Positions 24,107 to 34,235 of a stretch of DNA of 64,000 nt are shown one piece after another. The stretch is from Paraburkholderia bonniea. Lineage in GTDB: Bacteria; Pseudomonadota; Gammaproteobacteria; Burkholderiales; Burkholderiaceae. The stretch is from contig NZ_QPEQ01000002.1 of assembly GCF_009455625.1 (NCBI RefSeq), forward strand, positions 620,001 to 684,000, read 5' to 3'. A program made the position numbers and the translations under genes. A model generated the notes under the pieces. That model saw only the letters and a program-made list of their open reading frames with translations. It had not been told where the DNA came from and made no database searches. Positions within the stretch are counted from its first letter, which is position 1. The number at the start of each line of letters is the position of its first letter.

Positions 24107-24685
24107 CTAGCGCTGCATCGCGGCATCCAGCGCCAGATTCAGCTGCAGCACATTCACCACCGGCTCTCCCAGCACACCGAACTGACGTCCACGGGTTGCC
24201 TGCTGCACCAACGTTTCCACCGTCGCCTCTGTCATCCCGCGTGCCTGCGCAACTCGCGCAACCTGATATGCCGCCGCAGCCGGGCTGATCGACGGGTCCA
24301 GCCCGCTTGCCGAAGCCGTAACCAGATCCACCGGAACGGGCTGCGAAACATCCGTGCCAGCCGCTTTTAATGCTTCGATCCGCCCTTTGATCGCCTGCAT
24401 CAGCGCCGGGTTAAGTGGCCCGAGGTTCGAGCCGCCTGAACCCTGTGCGTTATAGGGCATCGGGCTAGTGGCCGAAGGGCGGCCCCAGAAATACTGCGGC
24501 GCATCGAACGGCTGGCCGATCAGCGCCGAGCCCACCACCTTGTCGTTGTGCTCCAGCAGACTGCCATTCGCCTGAGCAGCAAACACCGTCTTCCCCAGCA
24601 AGGTCATCGCGGCGGGGTAAGCCAGGCCTGTCACCGCACTCAACACGGCAAAAATCACCAGCAGCGGACGAAGTACCGATTTCAT
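24107..24685 (-). CDS. kdpC: Potassium-transporting ATPase subunit C
   Basis: The single-span periplasmic subunit that stabilises KdpFABC and raises nucleotide affinity. 192 residues from the ATG at 24685 (GGAAA eight bases upstream; a TTG 7 codons earlier is also possible). The N-terminal membrane helix [21 protein letters not shown] is followed by [40 protein letters not shown] and the ending [11 protein letters not shown], all KdpC hallmarks. It is intact at its 3' end, directly beside the ankyrin segment. A 127-bp gap separates it from kdpB. Confidence 0.96.
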   Translation of the reverse strand: MKSVLRPLLVIFAVLSAVTGLAYPAAMTLLGKTVFAAQANGSLLEHNDKVVGSALIGQPFDAPQYFWGRPSATSPMPYNAQGSGGSNLGPLNPALMQAIKGRIEALKAAGTDVSQPVPVDLVTASASGLDPSISPAAAAYQVARVAQARGMTEATVETLVQQATRGRQFGVLGEPVVNVLQLNLALDAAMQR

Positions 24686-24812
24686 GATTTGCGTTTCCAT
24701 TAACAAGGTGTGTCATGGGCCGTCGTCAGCCCGGATTTCAGTGTCTGCTCTATCTCTATGTGACCTTGGGTGACCGTAAGCGGCGTCGAGCAACCTCAAG
24801 TGATGTCGCCGC

Positions 24813-26897
24813 TCAAACCCAGCCCAGCCCCACTAGCACCAGATCCACCAGCTTGATCCCGATGAACGGCACCACCAGCCCGCCCAACCCGTACACCAGC
24901 AAATTGCGCCGCAGCAGCCGGGCTGCGCCCAGCGGCCGGTAGCGCACGCCTTTTAACGCCAGTGGAATCAGCAGCACGATAATCAGCGCGTTGAAAATCA
25001 CCGCCGACAAAATCGCCGATGCGGGTGTCGCCAGATGCATCACGTTGAGCGCGTTTAGCTGCGGGTAAGTCGCGGCGAACGCAGCCGGAATCACCGCAAA
25101 ATATTTGGCGACATCGTTAGCAATCGAAAACGTCGTGAGCGAGCCGCGTGTCATCAGCATCTGCTTGCCGATCTCGACGATCTCGATCAGCTTGGTCGGA
25201 TTCGAATCCAGGTCGACCATGTTGCCCGCTTCACGCGCGGCCTGGGTGCCGGTATTCATCGCCACCGCGACATCGGCCTGGGCGAGCGCCGGGGCGTCGT
25301 TGGTGCCGTCGCCGGTCATCGCTACCAGGCGGCCCGCCGCCTGGTGCGCGCGAATCGTCGCCAGTTTGGCTTCCGGGGTCGCTTCCGCCAGAAAATCGTC
25401 CACCCCGGCCTCCGCTGCAATAGCAGCGGCAGTCAGGCGGTTATCGCCAGTCACCATGATGGTTTTGATCCCCATCTGGCGCAGTTCCGCAAAACGTTCG
25501 CGGATGCCGCCTTTCACCACGTCTTTCAGCTCGATCACGCCCAGCACCTGAGCAGCCGCGCCGTGTTTCTCCGCCACCACCAGCGGCGTGCTGCCACGGC
25601 GCGCAATCGCGCTCACGGCCTCGCTCACTTCGGCGGGAAAGCGCCCGCCATGGGTTTCGACGTACTGCTTCACCGCGTCCGCCGCACCCTTGCGAATTTC
25701 ACGGCCAGGCAAATCGACGCCGCTCATCCGTGACTGCGCACTAAACGCGAGGAACGTTGCTTCCAGGCTCGCCATATCGCGTTGCCGCAGATCAAAACGC
25801 TGCTTGGCCAGCACCACGATGCTGCGGCCTTCCGGGGTTTCGTCCGCGAGCGACGAAAGTTGCGCGGCATCGGCCAGCGTGGTTTCAGAGACTCCCGGCG
25901 CGGACACAAAGGCGCTCGCCTGACGGTTGCCCAGCGTGATCGTGCCGGTCTTGTCGAGCAGCAACACATCGACGTCGCCAGCCGCTTCGACGGCGCGGCC
26001 CGAGGTCGCAATTACGTTGGCCTGCATCATGCGGCTCATTCCCGCCACGCCAATCGCCGACAGCAAGCCGCCAATGGTGGTCGGAATCAGGCACACCAGC
26101 AGCGCCACCAGCGCGGTAATCGTGACCACGTGACCCGCCCCTGCGGCCTGCACCGCGAACATCGAGAACGGCAGCAGCGTGGCCGTGGCCAGCAGTAGCA
26201 CAACGCTCAACGCCACCAGCAGGATCGTCAGCGCGATCTCGTTGGGCGTTTTCTGCCGCTTCGCGCCTTCGACCATCGCAATCATCCGGTCGAGAAACGC
26301 CTCTCCGGGGTTCGCTGTGACCCGCACGACAAGCCAGTCCGATAGCAAGCGGGTGCCACCGGTCACCGACGAAAAATCGCCGCCCGATTCGCGGATCACT
26401 GGTGCTGATTCGCCGGTAATCGCGGATTCATCGACCGAGGCGACTCCTTCTATCACCTCACCGTCAGCAGGAATCGTGTCGCCGGTTTCGATTAGCACGA
26501 TGTCGCCCCGGCGCAGATCCGAAGCGGCCATCACACGCACGGCCGCTTTGGCTTCTGGCGCGCTGAGTTTTTTCGCCATGACATCTTTTTTGGCACTGCG
26601 CAGCGACGCCGCCTGCGCCTTGGAGCGCCCTTCAGCAAGCGCTTCGGCAAAGTTGGCGAAGTACACCGTGAACCAGAGCCAGAGCGTTACGACGAGAATG
26701 AATCCCGCAGGTGCTTCGGCCTGGCCTGCCAGCGCGGCGCACCACAAAACCGTAGTAAGCACGCTGCCGGCATACACGCAGAACATCACCGGGTTGCGCA
26801 ACTGCGTGCGCGGCGTGAGCTTTTTAAAGGCATCCACAAGCGCCGGACGCATCAGCGCCAGGTCGAACATCTGTGGCTTGGCGGTGGAATCTGTCAT
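24813..26897 (-). CDS. kdpB: Potassium-transporting ATPase ATP-binding subunit B
   Basis: The P-type ATPase subunit that powers potassium uptake by KdpFABC. 694 residues from an ATG with AGGA eight bases upstream. The phosphorylated Asp is D315 in DKTGTIT; the actuator motif TGESAPV, the nucleotide-binding KGAADAVK and the hinge [22 protein letters not shown] are all present, with membrane segments in the family arrangement. Length and motif order are normal. Lies between kdpA (91-bp gap) and kdpC. Confidence 0.97.
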   Translation of the reverse strand: MTDSTAKPQMFDLALMRPALVDAFKKLTPRTQLRNPVMFCVYAGSVLTTVLWCAALAGQAEAPAGFILVVTLWLWFTVYFANFAEALAEGRSKAQAASLRSAKKDVMAKKLSAPEAKAAVRVMAASDLRRGDIVLIETGDTIPADGEVIEGVASVDESAITGESAPVIRESGGDFSSVTGGTRLLSDWLVVRVTANPGEAFLDRMIAMVEGAKRQKTPNEIALTILLVALSVVLLLATATLLPFSMFAVQAAGAGHVVTITALVALLVCLIPTTIGGLLSAIGVAGMSRMMQANVIATSGRAVEAAGDVDVLLLDKTGTITLGNRQASAFVSAPGVSETTLADAAQLSSLADETPEGRSIVVLAKQRFDLRQRDMASLEATFLAFSAQSRMSGVDLPGREIRKGAADAVKQYVETHGGRFPAEVSEAVSAIARRGSTPLVVAEKHGAAAQVLGVIELKDVVKGGIRERFAELRQMGIKTIMVTGDNRLTAAAIAAEAGVDDFLAEATPEAKLATIRAHQAAGRLVAMTGDGTNDAPALAQADVAVAMNTGTQAAREAGNMVDLDSNPTKLIEIVEIGKQMLMTRGSLTTFSIANDVAKYFAVIPAAFAATYPQLNALNVMHLATPASAILSAVIFNALIIVLLIPLALKGVRYRPLGAARLLRRNLLVYGLGGLVVPFIGIKLVDLVLVGLGWV

Positions 26898-26987
26898 GTT
26901 TCGAATCCTGGGATGGAGAGAGGCCCGGTCGTGTCTGGGTGTCATGTCACGCTGCGGCACGGCCGGGCAATGCAGTGTCTGGACTAG

Positions 26988-28793
26988 CTAGCCGGCCATC
27001 ATCATCATCAAATGCTCGACACCGGGGCCAAGCGCCAGCGCCGGGACATACGTCAAGGCTCCGACCAGCAGCACAGTGCCCAGCAGCAGCACGACAAACA
27101 GCGGCCCGTGAGTCGGCAGCGTGCCGCCTGTCACACCAATGCGCGGCTTGGCCGCCAGCGCACCGGCCAGCGCCAGCACCGGCACGATCGTGCCAAAGCG
27201 TCCGAACCACATAGCGATGGCGGTGAGGGTGTTGTAAAAAGGCGTGTTCACCGACAAGCCACCAAACGCGCTGCCGTTGTTATTCGCTGCTGAGCTGAAC
27301 GCGTACAGAATCTCCGAGAAGCCATGCGCTCCCGGGTTGCCAAGGCCGGCGCGGCCCGCTTCGGCCAGCACCGCAATCGAAGTCAACACCAGCACCAGCA
27401 GCGGCGTCAGCAGCACGATGATCGACACCATCTTCATCTCAAAGGCTTCGATTTTCTTGCCGACATATTCCGGTGTCCTGCCAATCATCAACCCCGCGAC
27501 AAACACCGCGAGCAACGCGAACACCAGCATGCCGTAGAGCCCTGAACCGACGCCACCAAACACCACCTCACCGAGCTGCATCAGCAGCATCGGATACAGG
27601 CCGCCTAGCGGCGTTAGCGAGTCATGCATGTTGTTCACCGCACCACATGAAGCGGCGGTCGTCGCAATCGTGAACAAGCCGGACTGCGCGATGCCAAAGC
27701 GCGCCTCCTTGCCTTCCATGTTGCCGCCCGCTTGCAGCACGCTGGCGCGCTGGTCCACGTGCAGCGCGGTGAACGCCGGATTACCGCCCTGCTCGGCCAC
27801 CAGTTCACCCGCCACGCACGCCGCGAACGCCAGCGTCATCACCGCCAGCAACGCGGCACCCTGACGCCGGTCCGCGATCATCCGGCCGAACACCAGACAC
27901 AGCGACGCCGGAATAATCAGCATCGCAAACATCTGCAGGAAATTGGAAAACGGCGTCGGGTTCTCAAACGGATGCGCCGAATTGGCATTGAAAAACCCAC
28001 CGCCATTGGTGCCCAGCATCTTGATTGCCTCTTGCGAGGCCACGGGGCCCATAGCCAGCGTCTGCTGGGTCACGGCGATGCGCTGCGTCACTGGCTGGCC
28101 TTGCGCGTTCATCAACGGGGAGCCATCAGCGCCCATCACTGCGGCGGCATAGTGGCTGGTCTGTAGCGTCGGCACCGTTTGATAAGCGCGGAAATTCTGG
28201 ATCACGCCCTGGCTCATCAACAACACCGCGATCAGCGCGGCCATGGGCAGCAGCACATACAGCGTGACCCGCGTCAGATCGACCCAGAAGTTACCTAGCG
28301 AGCGCGTGGTGTGACGTGCAAAACCGCGTATCAGCACGAGCACCACCACGATGCCGGTCGCGGCCGAGAGAAAGTTTTGCACCGTCAAACCGAGCATCTG
28401 CGTCAGATAGCCAACCGTTTGCTCAGGCGAATAATCTTGCCAGTTGGTATTGGAGACGAAGCTCACGGCCGTGTTGAACGCGCCGTCCGGGCTCATCGCG
28501 CCGAACTGCTGCGGGTTACCCGGCAGCCAGCCTTGCAGACGCAACACGCCATACAGGAACAGCACGCCCAGCACATTGAACCCGAGCAGGGCGATGGCGT
28601 AAGACTTCCACGTCATTTCTGCGGCGGAATCGACCCCGGCCACGCGATACAAGCCGCGTTCGAACACGCCACCCCAGCGCAGCACGCGCGAGGTGCCATC
28701 CATGACGCGCGTGATGTAAGCCGATACCGGCATGGCGCACGCCAGCAGCACTACGAGAAAAATCAGCGCTTGCAACACATTGCTGGAAGTCAT
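26988..28793 (-). CDS. kdpA: Potassium-transporting ATPase potassium-binding subunit A
   Basis: The channel-like subunit with four selectivity-filter loops. 601 residues from an ATG preceded by GGAGGAG. Conserved segments include SFVSNTNWQDYSPEQTVGYLTQM, LGTNGGGFFNANSAHPFENPTP and ATTAASCGAVNNMHDSLTPLGG, which form or flank the filters, with about ten membrane helices. Its start overlaps the kdpF stop (ATGA), the usual tight coupling. Confidence 0.97.
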   Translation of the reverse strand: MTSSNVLQALIFLVVLLACAMPVSAYITRVMDGTSRVLRWGGVFERGLYRVAGVDSAAEMTWKSYAIALLGFNVLGVLFLYGVLRLQGWLPGNPQQFGAMSPDGAFNTAVSFVSNTNWQDYSPEQTVGYLTQMLGLTVQNFLSAATGIVVVLVLIRGFARHTTRSLGNFWVDLTRVTLYVLLPMAALIAVLLMSQGVIQNFRAYQTVPTLQTSHYAAAVMGADGSPLMNAQGQPVTQRIAVTQQTLAMGPVASQEAIKMLGTNGGGFFNANSAHPFENPTPFSNFLQMFAMLIIPASLCLVFGRMIADRRQGAALLAVMTLAFAACVAGELVAEQGGNPAFTALHVDQRASVLQAGGNMEGKEARFGIAQSGLFTIATTAASCGAVNNMHDSLTPLGGLYPMLLMQLGEVVFGGVGSGLYGMLVFALLAVFVAGLMIGRTPEYVGKKIEAFEMKMVSIIVLLTPLLVLVLTSIAVLAEAGRAGLGNPGAHGFSEILYAFSSAANNNGSAFGGLSVNTPFYNTLTAIAMWFGRFGTIVPVLALAGALAAKPRIGVTGGTLPTHGPLFVVLLLGTVLLVGALTYVPALALGPGVEHLMMMMAG

Positions 28794-28882
28794 TCGATCT
28801 CCTCCGCGCACAGCAGCGCATAGACGAGATAACCAAACAGCAACGCCACGGTGACGCCAGCCAGCCAAATAATCCAGCTCAT
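28790..28882 (-). CDS. kdpF: Potassium-transporting ATPase subunit F
   Basis: A 30-residue single-helix peptide (MSWIIWLAGVTVALLFGYLV, then YALLCAEEIE). The helix followed by YALL..E is the KdpF signature. It stabilises the KdpABC complex in the inner membrane. The ATG follows GGGAGAG; it overlaps the preceding 37-residue ORF by 4 bp and kdpA by 4 bp. Confidence 0.93.
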   Translation of the reverse strand: MSWIIWLAGVTVALLFGYLVYALLCAEEIE

Positions 28883-28992
28883 GGACGCTCTCCCTGGCCG
28901 CGCCGCGACTGCATCAGCCTGGCGCAACCGGCAATCAAGGCCAGGCTCAGCGCGGCAAACAGCGCGAGCCCTCCGACATACAGCAGATCCAT
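28879..28992 (-). CDS. 37-residue membrane peptide upstream of kdpF
   Basis: A short frame opens at an ATG with GGAGA seven bases upstream: MDLLYVGGLALFAALSLALI, then AGCARLMQSRRGQGERP, and stops with TGA overlapping the kdpF ATG (ATGA). It predicts one N-terminal membrane helix and a basic cytosolic tail. The strong ribosome site and double 4-bp coupling (this ORF, kdpF, kdpA) argue for translation. It may be an extra small subunit or a translational lead peptide of the Kdp complex. It is not kdpF itself, which follows intact. Confidence 0.75.
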   Translation of the reverse strand: MDLLYVGGLALFAALSLALIAGCARLMQSRRGQGERP

Positions 28993-29070
28993 CGTGGGTT
29001 CTCCGGGTAGTGGATAGCCGCAACGTTATGCCGATGGGTATAAAGAACGGATTAAAGAAGCGCTGGCGAA

Positions 29071-29087
29071 TATAAAAATTGTGTAAA
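29071..29087 (-). promoter_or_regulatory. Putative KdpE-binding site
   Basis: On the minus strand TTTACACAATTTTTATA, an AT-rich island 80-96 bp before the first Kdp-operon start, resembles the T-rich KdpE operator of the E. coli kdpFABC promoter (ATTTTTATA next to TTTACA). No good -35 or -10 pair was found nearby, as expected for an activated promoter. Confidence 0.45.
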
Positions 29088-29198
29088 CGGCCCGCCGCCG
29101 CAGCGCTGCGGGTGGCCGTTATAGCGTGGCAGTGGTGACGTGGTGACTAAGGGCAGGCAGCGCAACCGGCTGCTGCAAAAAGCAGGGAGGTGAAAGCT

Positions 29199-29230
29199 GC
29201 GTTCAGCACCGCATGGCGGGCGCTGAACGC
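29199..29230 (-). terminator. Hairpin downstream of the quinone oxidoreductase gene
   Basis: Arms GCGTTCAGC / GCTGAACGC (29199-29207, 29222-29230) with CCGC/GCGG pairing inside. It lies 34 bp past the qor stop; the T run is short, so efficiency is uncertain. Confidence 0.5.
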
Positions 29231-29263
29231 ATCACAGCAAATGACCGATACCGGTGATGAATC

Positions 29264-30244
29264 TCAGCCGTGTGGCAGCAAAACAGTCGAACCGGTTGTG
29301 CGCCGCGCCTCAAGATCGACATGCGCGCGTGCCACATCGGACAACGCATAACGCTGGTTGACGCTGGTTTTCACCTTGCCCGACAGCAGCACGTCAAACA
29401 GCTCCGTGGACATCGACACATAATCCGCGCGCTTGCCGATGTACGTGAAAAGCGTCGGCCGGGTGAAAAACAACGAACCACGCGCCGCCAGCTCCGATGA
29501 ATCCAGCAACGGCGGCGGCCCTGATGCATTGCCGAAGCTGACTAACATGCCTAGCGGCGCGAGGCTGTCGAGCGAACCGGTAAACGTATCGTTGCCAATC
29601 GAGTCGTACACCACCGGCACGCCTGCGCCATCGGTAATCTCGCGCACGCGTTTGGTGAAATTCTCCCGCGTGTACACCACCGGATAATCGCAGCCATGAG
29701 CCCGGGCGATCTCGGCTTTTTCGTCCGTGCTGACCGTGCCGATCACCGTCGCGCCCAGCGCCTTCGCCCACTGGCACGCCAGCAGCCCCACCCCCCCTGC
29801 CGCTGCGTGAAGCAAAATCGTGTCGCCCGGCTGAACCCGGTAAGTGCGGCGCAACAGATATTGCGTGGTCAAGCCTTGCAACATCACTGAAGCCGCTTGC
29901 TCATCGCTCAAGCCATCCGGCACGCGCACCACATCGTCCGCAGGCAACACCCGCTCTTGCGCGTAAGCACCTGGCGGGCGCGCCACATAGGCCACGCGCT
30001 CGCCCACCTTCAGCTCCGTCACCCCCGCGCCCACCGCGCTCACTTCGCCGGCCGCTTCCATACCAAGCCCATTGGGCAGCGGCAACGGATACAACCCCGT
30101 GCGGAAATACACGTCGATGTAGTTCAGCCCCACCGCCCGCTGGTGCACCCGGACCTCGCCCGGGCCAGGCTCGCCTACGTCGACGTCAACCCACTGCATC
30201 ACTTCGGGGCCACCGGGCCGGTCAAAACGAATTGCTTTTGTCAT
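29264..30244 (-). CDS. NADPH:quinone oxidoreductase (zinc-independent MDR family)
   Basis: 326 residues of the medium-chain dehydrogenase/reductase superfamily, quinone oxidoreductase branch. It opens MTKAIRFDRPGGPEVMQWVDV, has the VHQRAVGLNYIDVYFRTGLYPLPLPNGLGMEAAGEV catalytic-domain pattern and the nucleotide-binding loop HAAAGGVGLLACQWAKALGATVIGT. The zinc ligands of alcohol dehydrogenases are missing, as usual for Qor. The start at 30244 has AGGAG eight bases upstream. Likely reduces quinones or other carbonyl compounds with NADPH. Confidence 0.92.
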   Translation of the reverse strand: MTKAIRFDRPGGPEVMQWVDVDVGEPGPGEVRVHQRAVGLNYIDVYFRTGLYPLPLPNGLGMEAAGEVSAVGAGVTELKVGERVAYVARPPGAYAQERVLPADDVVRVPDGLSDEQAASVMLQGLTTQYLLRRTYRVQPGDTILLHAAAGGVGLLACQWAKALGATVIGTVSTDEKAEIARAHGCDYPVVYTRENFTKRVREITDGAGVPVVYDSIGNDTFTGSLDSLAPLGMLVSFGNASGPPPLLDSSELAARGSLFFTRPTLFTYIGKRADYVSMSTELFDVLLSGKVKTSVNQRYALSDVARAHVDLEARRTTGSTVLLPHG

Positions 30245-30290
30245 CTGCATTGCTCCTGGTTGCGAGGTCATGTGTCAGCGCTGCGCGGGC

Positions 30291-30686
30291 TTACGCTGAA
30301 ACGCTGTGCGCGAGACGTGAAGTGAGCCCGTCAAGAATCATCCGGGCCGTCGAAATATTGGTGGCGCAGGGAACGTTATGCACATCGCAAGCCCGTACCA
30401 GTGCGTTGATATCCGGTTCGTGGGGTTGAGGCGTCATTGGGTCGCGCAGAAAAATCACCATATCGACACGCCCTTCCGCCAGCCGCGCGCCAATCTGCAA
30501 ATCCCCTCCGTGCGGGCCGGACAGCATGCGCTCGATCTCCAGCCCATGCGCGCTGGCAATCCGTGCGCCGGTCGTGCCGGTCGCCAGCAAAGTGCAGCGG
30601 CTCAGCGTGGCGCGAAATTCGCCCGCCAGCTTCACGATGTCGTCTTTCTTCTGATCGTGCGCGATGAGCGCGACGTGGGGTTTCAT
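30291..30686 (-). CDS. mgsA: Methylglyoxal synthase
   Basis: Converts dihydroxyacetone phosphate to methylglyoxal and phosphate, relieving sugar-phosphate stress. 131 residues, normal for the family. Key segments: [27 protein letters not shown] (phosphate site), [17 protein letters not shown] with the catalytic Asp (D62), and [36 protein letters not shown]. The ATG at 30686 has AGGAG nine bases upstream. It lies 46 bp upstream of qor on the same strand. Confidence 0.95.
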   Translation of the reverse strand: MKPHVALIAHDQKKDDIVKLAGEFRATLSRCTLLATGTTGARIASAHGLEIERMLSGPHGGDLQIGARLAEGRVDMVIFLRDPMTPQPHEPDINALVRACDVHNVPCATNISTARMILDGLTSRLAHSVSA

Positions 30687-30992
30687 GGCAAGACGCTCCT
30701 TGATTGAACTGAACAACAGAACAGGGAAAGCACCAGCAGGCCGTAGCAGCCGCGGCGGCGGCAACCTGAGGCGCAAGGTGGTCTGGCCGAAAGTGCCGAT
30801 TCTAGAAGAATCACCGCAAAGCTGCCGCGCCCCCACGCGGCGAGGTAATCTCCGGCACCTTCCGCGCGTGCTTTCGGTAAACTCGCGCTCGTTTGCTTCA
30901 GACCAGTCCGTGTTCGCGCCCCCAGCACCCCAACCGAACCCGCGCTCTGCCCGCCCCTTCACCGCTTTTTTGCCGCCGCGTGGACCTCCGCC
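30687..30992. other. Spacer between divergent mgsA and upp
   Basis: 306 bp. GC-rich, with CGG/GCC-rich short repeats around 30750-30775. Apart from the mgsA ribosome site, no promoter, terminator or coding frame could be supported. Confidence 0.4.
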
Positions 30993-31643
30993 ATGACTCA
31001 GGACAGCCGCTTTCCGAATCTTTTCATCCTTGATCACCCGCTGATCCAGCACAAGCTCTCGCATATGCGCGACCGCGAGACGTCCACCCGCACCTTCCGC
31101 GAGCTGCTGCGCGAAATCACCCTGCTAATGGGTTATGACATCACCCGTGACCTGCCGATGACTACCCGCCGCGTCACCACCCCGCTGGTTGAAATCGACG
31201 CGCCGGTGATCGCCGGTAAAAAGCTGGCCATCGTGCCGGTGCTGCGCGCCGGGGTTGGCATGTCAGATGGCTTGCTGGAACTGATTCCGTCGGCGCGCGT
31301 CGGCCATATCGGCGTCTATCGCGCCGACGACCACCGCCCAGTCGAATATCTCGTGCGCCTGCCTGATCTGGAAGACCGGATTTTTATCCTGTGTGATCCG
31401 ATGGTCGCCACGGGTTATTCAGCGGTGCATGCCGTCGATGTGCTCAAACAGCGTGGCGTCAGCGGGGCAAACATCATGTTCCTCGCGCTGGTGGCCGCGC
31501 CAGAAGGCGTTCAGGTGTTTCAGGACGCGCACCCGGACGTGAAGCTCTACGTCGCCTCGCTCGACTCCCACCTCGACGCCAACGCATATATCGTGCCCGG
31601 GCTTGGTGACGCGGGCGACCGCCTGTTCGGCACCAAAAACTAG
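30993..31643 (+). CDS. upp: Uracil phosphoribosyltransferase
   Basis: Salvages uracil to UMP with PRPP. 216 residues; [20 protein letters not shown] at the start, [19 protein letters not shown] in the middle, the PRPP loop [20 protein letters not shown] and the uracil-recognition ending [18 protein letters not shown] are all conserved. Followed by a 9-bp stem. Divergent from mgsA. Confidence 0.96.
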   Translation: MTQDSRFPNLFILDHPLIQHKLSHMRDRETSTRTFRELLREITLLMGYDITRDLPMTTRRVTTPLVEIDAPVIAGKKLAIVPVLRAGVGMSDGLLELIPSARVGHIGVYRADDHRPVEYLVRLPDLEDRIFILCDPMVATGYSAVHAVDVLKQRGVSGANIMFLALVAAPEGVQVFQDAHPDVKLYVASLDSHLDANAYIVPGLGDAGDRLFGTKN

Positions 31644-31653
31644 ACAGCACCCT

Positions 31654-31686
31654 GAGCGGCCGCAAACCACCCCGATGGCCGCTCAA
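31654..31686 (+). terminator. Hairpin downstream of upp
   Basis: TGAGCGGCC / GGCCGCTCA arms (31654-31662, 31678-31686) with a 15-nt loop start 10 bp after the upp stop. No T tract follows, so it may be a weak terminator or a stabilising 3' structure. Confidence 0.5.
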
Positions 31687-31978
31687 CGTGCAGGCGCGGC
31701 GGTTTCGGCGTGATAAAATCCGCCCCGCTTATAAAACGGCGAACAGCGCGGTGTCACAGCCGTCTCTGTAAAGTGCGCCGCCGGGCGTCCTTCCTCGTTG
31801 AACATGCGCACGGAGCACTCACCGGGGCGCTTCACCAGGCACCTTCCGCCTGCCACCTGAAATTTCAGCGGCAGGGCTGGCCCAGCTAACCCGCTGGGCC
31901 CAGTGGGCCAGACAGCACATCAACACACAGCACACACATTGCACCAGGCAAACGCCACAGCAGGCAACGGAGAAAAAT
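31687..31978 (+). other. Leader region of yebC
   Basis: GATAAAAT at about 31713-31720 and TATAAA at 31731-31736 are -10-like, but without partners. A hairpin CTGGCCCA / TGGGCCAG (31877-31911) and a CA-rich stretch (31915-31950) precede the yebC ribosome site GGAGA. No coding frame is supported. Confidence 0.4.
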
Positions 31979-32707
31979 ATGGCGGGTCATTCGAAATGGG
32001 CCAACATCAAGCACAAAAAAGCGGCAACAGATGCCAAACGCGGCAAGATCTGGACCCGGCTCATCAAAGAAATTCAGGTGGCGGCGCGCATGGGTGGCGG
32101 CGACGCCGATACCAACCCCCGTCTGCGGCTCGCGGTTGACAAGGCCTACGACGCCAACATGCCCAAAGACAACATCAACCGCGCGATCCAGCGTGGGGTG
32201 GGCGGAGTCGATGGCGCGAATTACGAAGAAATCCGCTACGAAGGCTACGGTATCGGCGGGGCGGCGATCATCGTCGACACCATGACCGACAACCGGATTC
32301 GCACCGTCGCCGAAGTGCGCCATGCGTTTTCCAAGTTCGGCGGCAACATGGGCACGGACGGTTCGGTCTCTTTCATGTTCAACCACGTCGGTCAGTTCCT
32401 GTTTGCGCCGGGCACCCCCGAAGACAAGCTGATGGAAGCGGCGCTCGAAGCGGGTGCAGAAGACATCGTCAGCAACGACGACGGCAGTATTGAAGTGGTC
32501 TGCCCGGCGCACGATTTCCCGGCCGTCAAGACAGCCCTCGAAGCCGCTGGCTTCAAGGCCGAAATGTCAGAAGTCACGATGAAACCGCAAACGGAAGTCG
32601 AGTTCACCGGCGATGACGCGATCAAGATGCAAAAGCTGCTCGATGCGCTGGAAAACCTGGACGACGTTCAAGAGGTCTATACCAACGCCGTTATTGTTGA
32701 AGCATGA
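31979..32707 (+). CDS. yebC: YebC/PmpR family regulatory protein
   Basis: 242 residues of the YebC/TACO1 family: [32 protein letters not shown] at the start, [25 protein letters not shown], then [39 protein letters not shown]. Members act as DNA-binding regulators or as translation factors that help ribosomes at proline stretches. GGAGA precedes the ATG. Followed by a terminator before purD. Confidence 0.96.
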   Translation: MAGHSKWANIKHKKAATDAKRGKIWTRLIKEIQVAARMGGGDADTNPRLRLAVDKAYDANMPKDNINRAIQRGVGGVDGANYEEIRYEGYGIGGAAIIVDTMTDNRIRTVAEVRHAFSKFGGNMGTDGSVSFMFNHVGQFLFAPGTPEDKLMEAALEAGAEDIVSNDDGSIEVVCPAHDFPAVKTALEAAGFKAEMSEVTMKPQTEVEFTGDDAIKMQKLLDALENLDDVQEVYTNAVIVEA

Positions 32708-32753
32708 ACGCCACACGGCCCAACTGGCCGCGCGTGCCTATGCTGCCTTTGCT

Positions 32754-32785
32754 GGCTGACGCCCCAGGCGTCAGCCACTTATGTT
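32754..32785 (+). terminator. yebC terminator
   Basis: Perfect 10-bp stem GGCTGACGCC-CCA-GGCGTCAGCC (32754-32776), then ACTTATGTTTTT. It falls between yebC and purD, 20 bp before the purD start. Confidence 0.75.
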
Positions 32786-32805
32786 TTTAGTCCTCGGGAA
32801 ATCAT

Positions 32806-34083
32806 ATGAAGTTACTCGTCGTTGGCTCTGGCGGCCGTGAACACGCGCTCGCATGGAAACTCGCCCAGTCGCCGCGCGTCCAGATCGTCTATGTCGCCCC
32901 CGGTAATGGCGGCACCGCACAAGATGAGCGCCTACGTAACATCGCCATCACCCACCCCGATGAACTAGCCGATTTCGCCGAGCAGGAACAGATCGCATTC
33001 ACGCTGGTCGGGCCGGAACAGCCTCTCGCAGCCGGCATCGTCAATCTCTTTCGCTCACGGGGCCTGAAAATTTTCGGCCCTACCAAAGAAGCCGCGCAGC
33101 TTGAAAGCTCGAAAGATTTCGCCAAGGCGTTCATGAAACGCCACGCCATTCCAACCGCCGAATACGCCAGCTTCACCGATGCCGCCGCTGCCCACGCTTA
33201 TCTCGATCAGCGCGGTGCGCCTATCGTCGTCAAGGCCGATGGCCTAGCGGCAGGCAAAGGCGTGGTGGTCGCGCAAACGCTCGACGAAGCCCACGCGGCA
33301 GTCGACATGATGCTGTCCGGCAATACGCTGGGTGACGCGGGCGCACGCGTCGTCATCGAAGAATTTCTGGCCGGTGAAGAAGCCAGCTTCATCGTGATGG
33401 TGGATGGCAAGCATGTGCTACCGCTCGCTTCAAGCCAGGATCACAAGCGCCTGCTCGATGGCGATCTCGGCCCGAACACCGGCGGCATGGGTGCGTATTC
33501 GCCCGCCCCCATCGTTACGCCGCAACTGCATGCCCGCGTGATGCGCGAAATCATCCTGCCAACGGTGCGCGGCATGGAACAGGAAGGGCTGCGCTTCACC
33601 GGCTTTCTCTACGCAGGTCTGATGATCGACGCCCAGGGCAACCCTAAAACGCTCGAATTCAACTGCCGCATGGGCGACCCGGAAACCCAGCCGATCATGG
33701 CGCGCCTGAAAGGTGATTTTTCGAAAGTGATCGAACAAGCCATCGCCGGCACGCTCGACACCATCGAGCTCGAATGGGACCGCCGCACTGCGCTAGGCGT
33801 GGTGCTCGCCGCGCACAACTACCCGGAGAACCCGCGCAAGGGCGACCGGATCAGCGACATTCCGCCCGAAAGCGCCGATTCGGTCACCTTCCATGCGGGC
33901 ACGGCACTTGCTGACGGCAAGCTCACCACGAGCGGTGGCCGCGTGCTGTGCGTGGTGGGTTTAGCGGATTCGGTCCGCAGCGCGCAATCGGTGGCCTATG
34001 AAATGGTCAACCAGATTTCATTTAACGGCATGCAATACCGCCGCGACATTGGTGCCAAGGCCCTCGGGCGCAAGCACCATTAA
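32806..34083 (+). CDS. purD: Phosphoribosylamine-glycine ligase
   Basis: Second step of purine synthesis (GAR synthetase), an ATP-grasp enzyme. 425 residues: KLLVVGSGGREHALAWKLAQSP at the N terminus, GPEQPLAAGIVNLFRSRGLKIFGPTKEAAQLESSK, the ATP-grasp lysine region PIVVKADGLAAGKGVVVA, and LEFNCRMGDPETQPIM for metal binding. Full length. Confidence 0.97.
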   Translation: MKLLVVGSGGREHALAWKLAQSPRVQIVYVAPGNGGTAQDERLRNIAITHPDELADFAEQEQIAFTLVGPEQPLAAGIVNLFRSRGLKIFGPTKEAAQLESSKDFAKAFMKRHAIPTAEYASFTDAAAAHAYLDQRGAPIVVKADGLAAGKGVVVAQTLDEAHAAVDMMLSGNTLGDAGARVVIEEFLAGEEASFIVMVDGKHVLPLASSQDHKRLLDGDLGPNTGGMGAYSPAPIVTPQLHARVMREIILPTVRGMEQEGLRFTGFLYAGLMIDAQGNPKTLEFNCRMGDPETQPIMARLKGDFSKVIEQAIAGTLDTIELEWDRRTALGVVLAAHNYPENPRKGDRISDIPPESADSVTFHAGTALADGKLTTSGGRVLCVVGLADSVRSAQSVAYEMVNQISFNGMQYRRDIGAKALGRKHH

Positions 34084-34096
34084 GCCGTTGCAGGCA

Positions 34097-34148
34097 GCCT
34101 GGGTTACTGCGCACGCTGGCACACACTGGCACACGCCAGCACCCAGGC
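34097..34148 (+). terminator. Hairpin after purD
   Basis: GCCTGGGT (34097-34104) pairs with ACCCAGGC (34141-34148) and an inner GCTGGC / GCCAGC stem extends it. The loop contains a 10-bp near-perfect tandem repeat (CTGGCACACA, CTGGCACACG; 34116-34135). No T run. Confidence 0.4.
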
Positions 34149-34235
34149 CGTTTGACAAACACGCCTGATACCGGTTTTTCATCGCTTAAGTGGGTCACGC
34201 CGCTTAAGTCTCTGCCTTGTGACTGACTGCTTGCC

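Noticed and set aside
24037..24288. An 83-codon plus-strand frame starting in AT-rich DNA with AGAGG upstream and running into kdpC antisense
   Set aside because: The start looks reasonable, but beyond about 24 codons it is the antisense of kdpC and shows no conserved features. It could at most be a gene remnant at the edge of the ankyrin segment.
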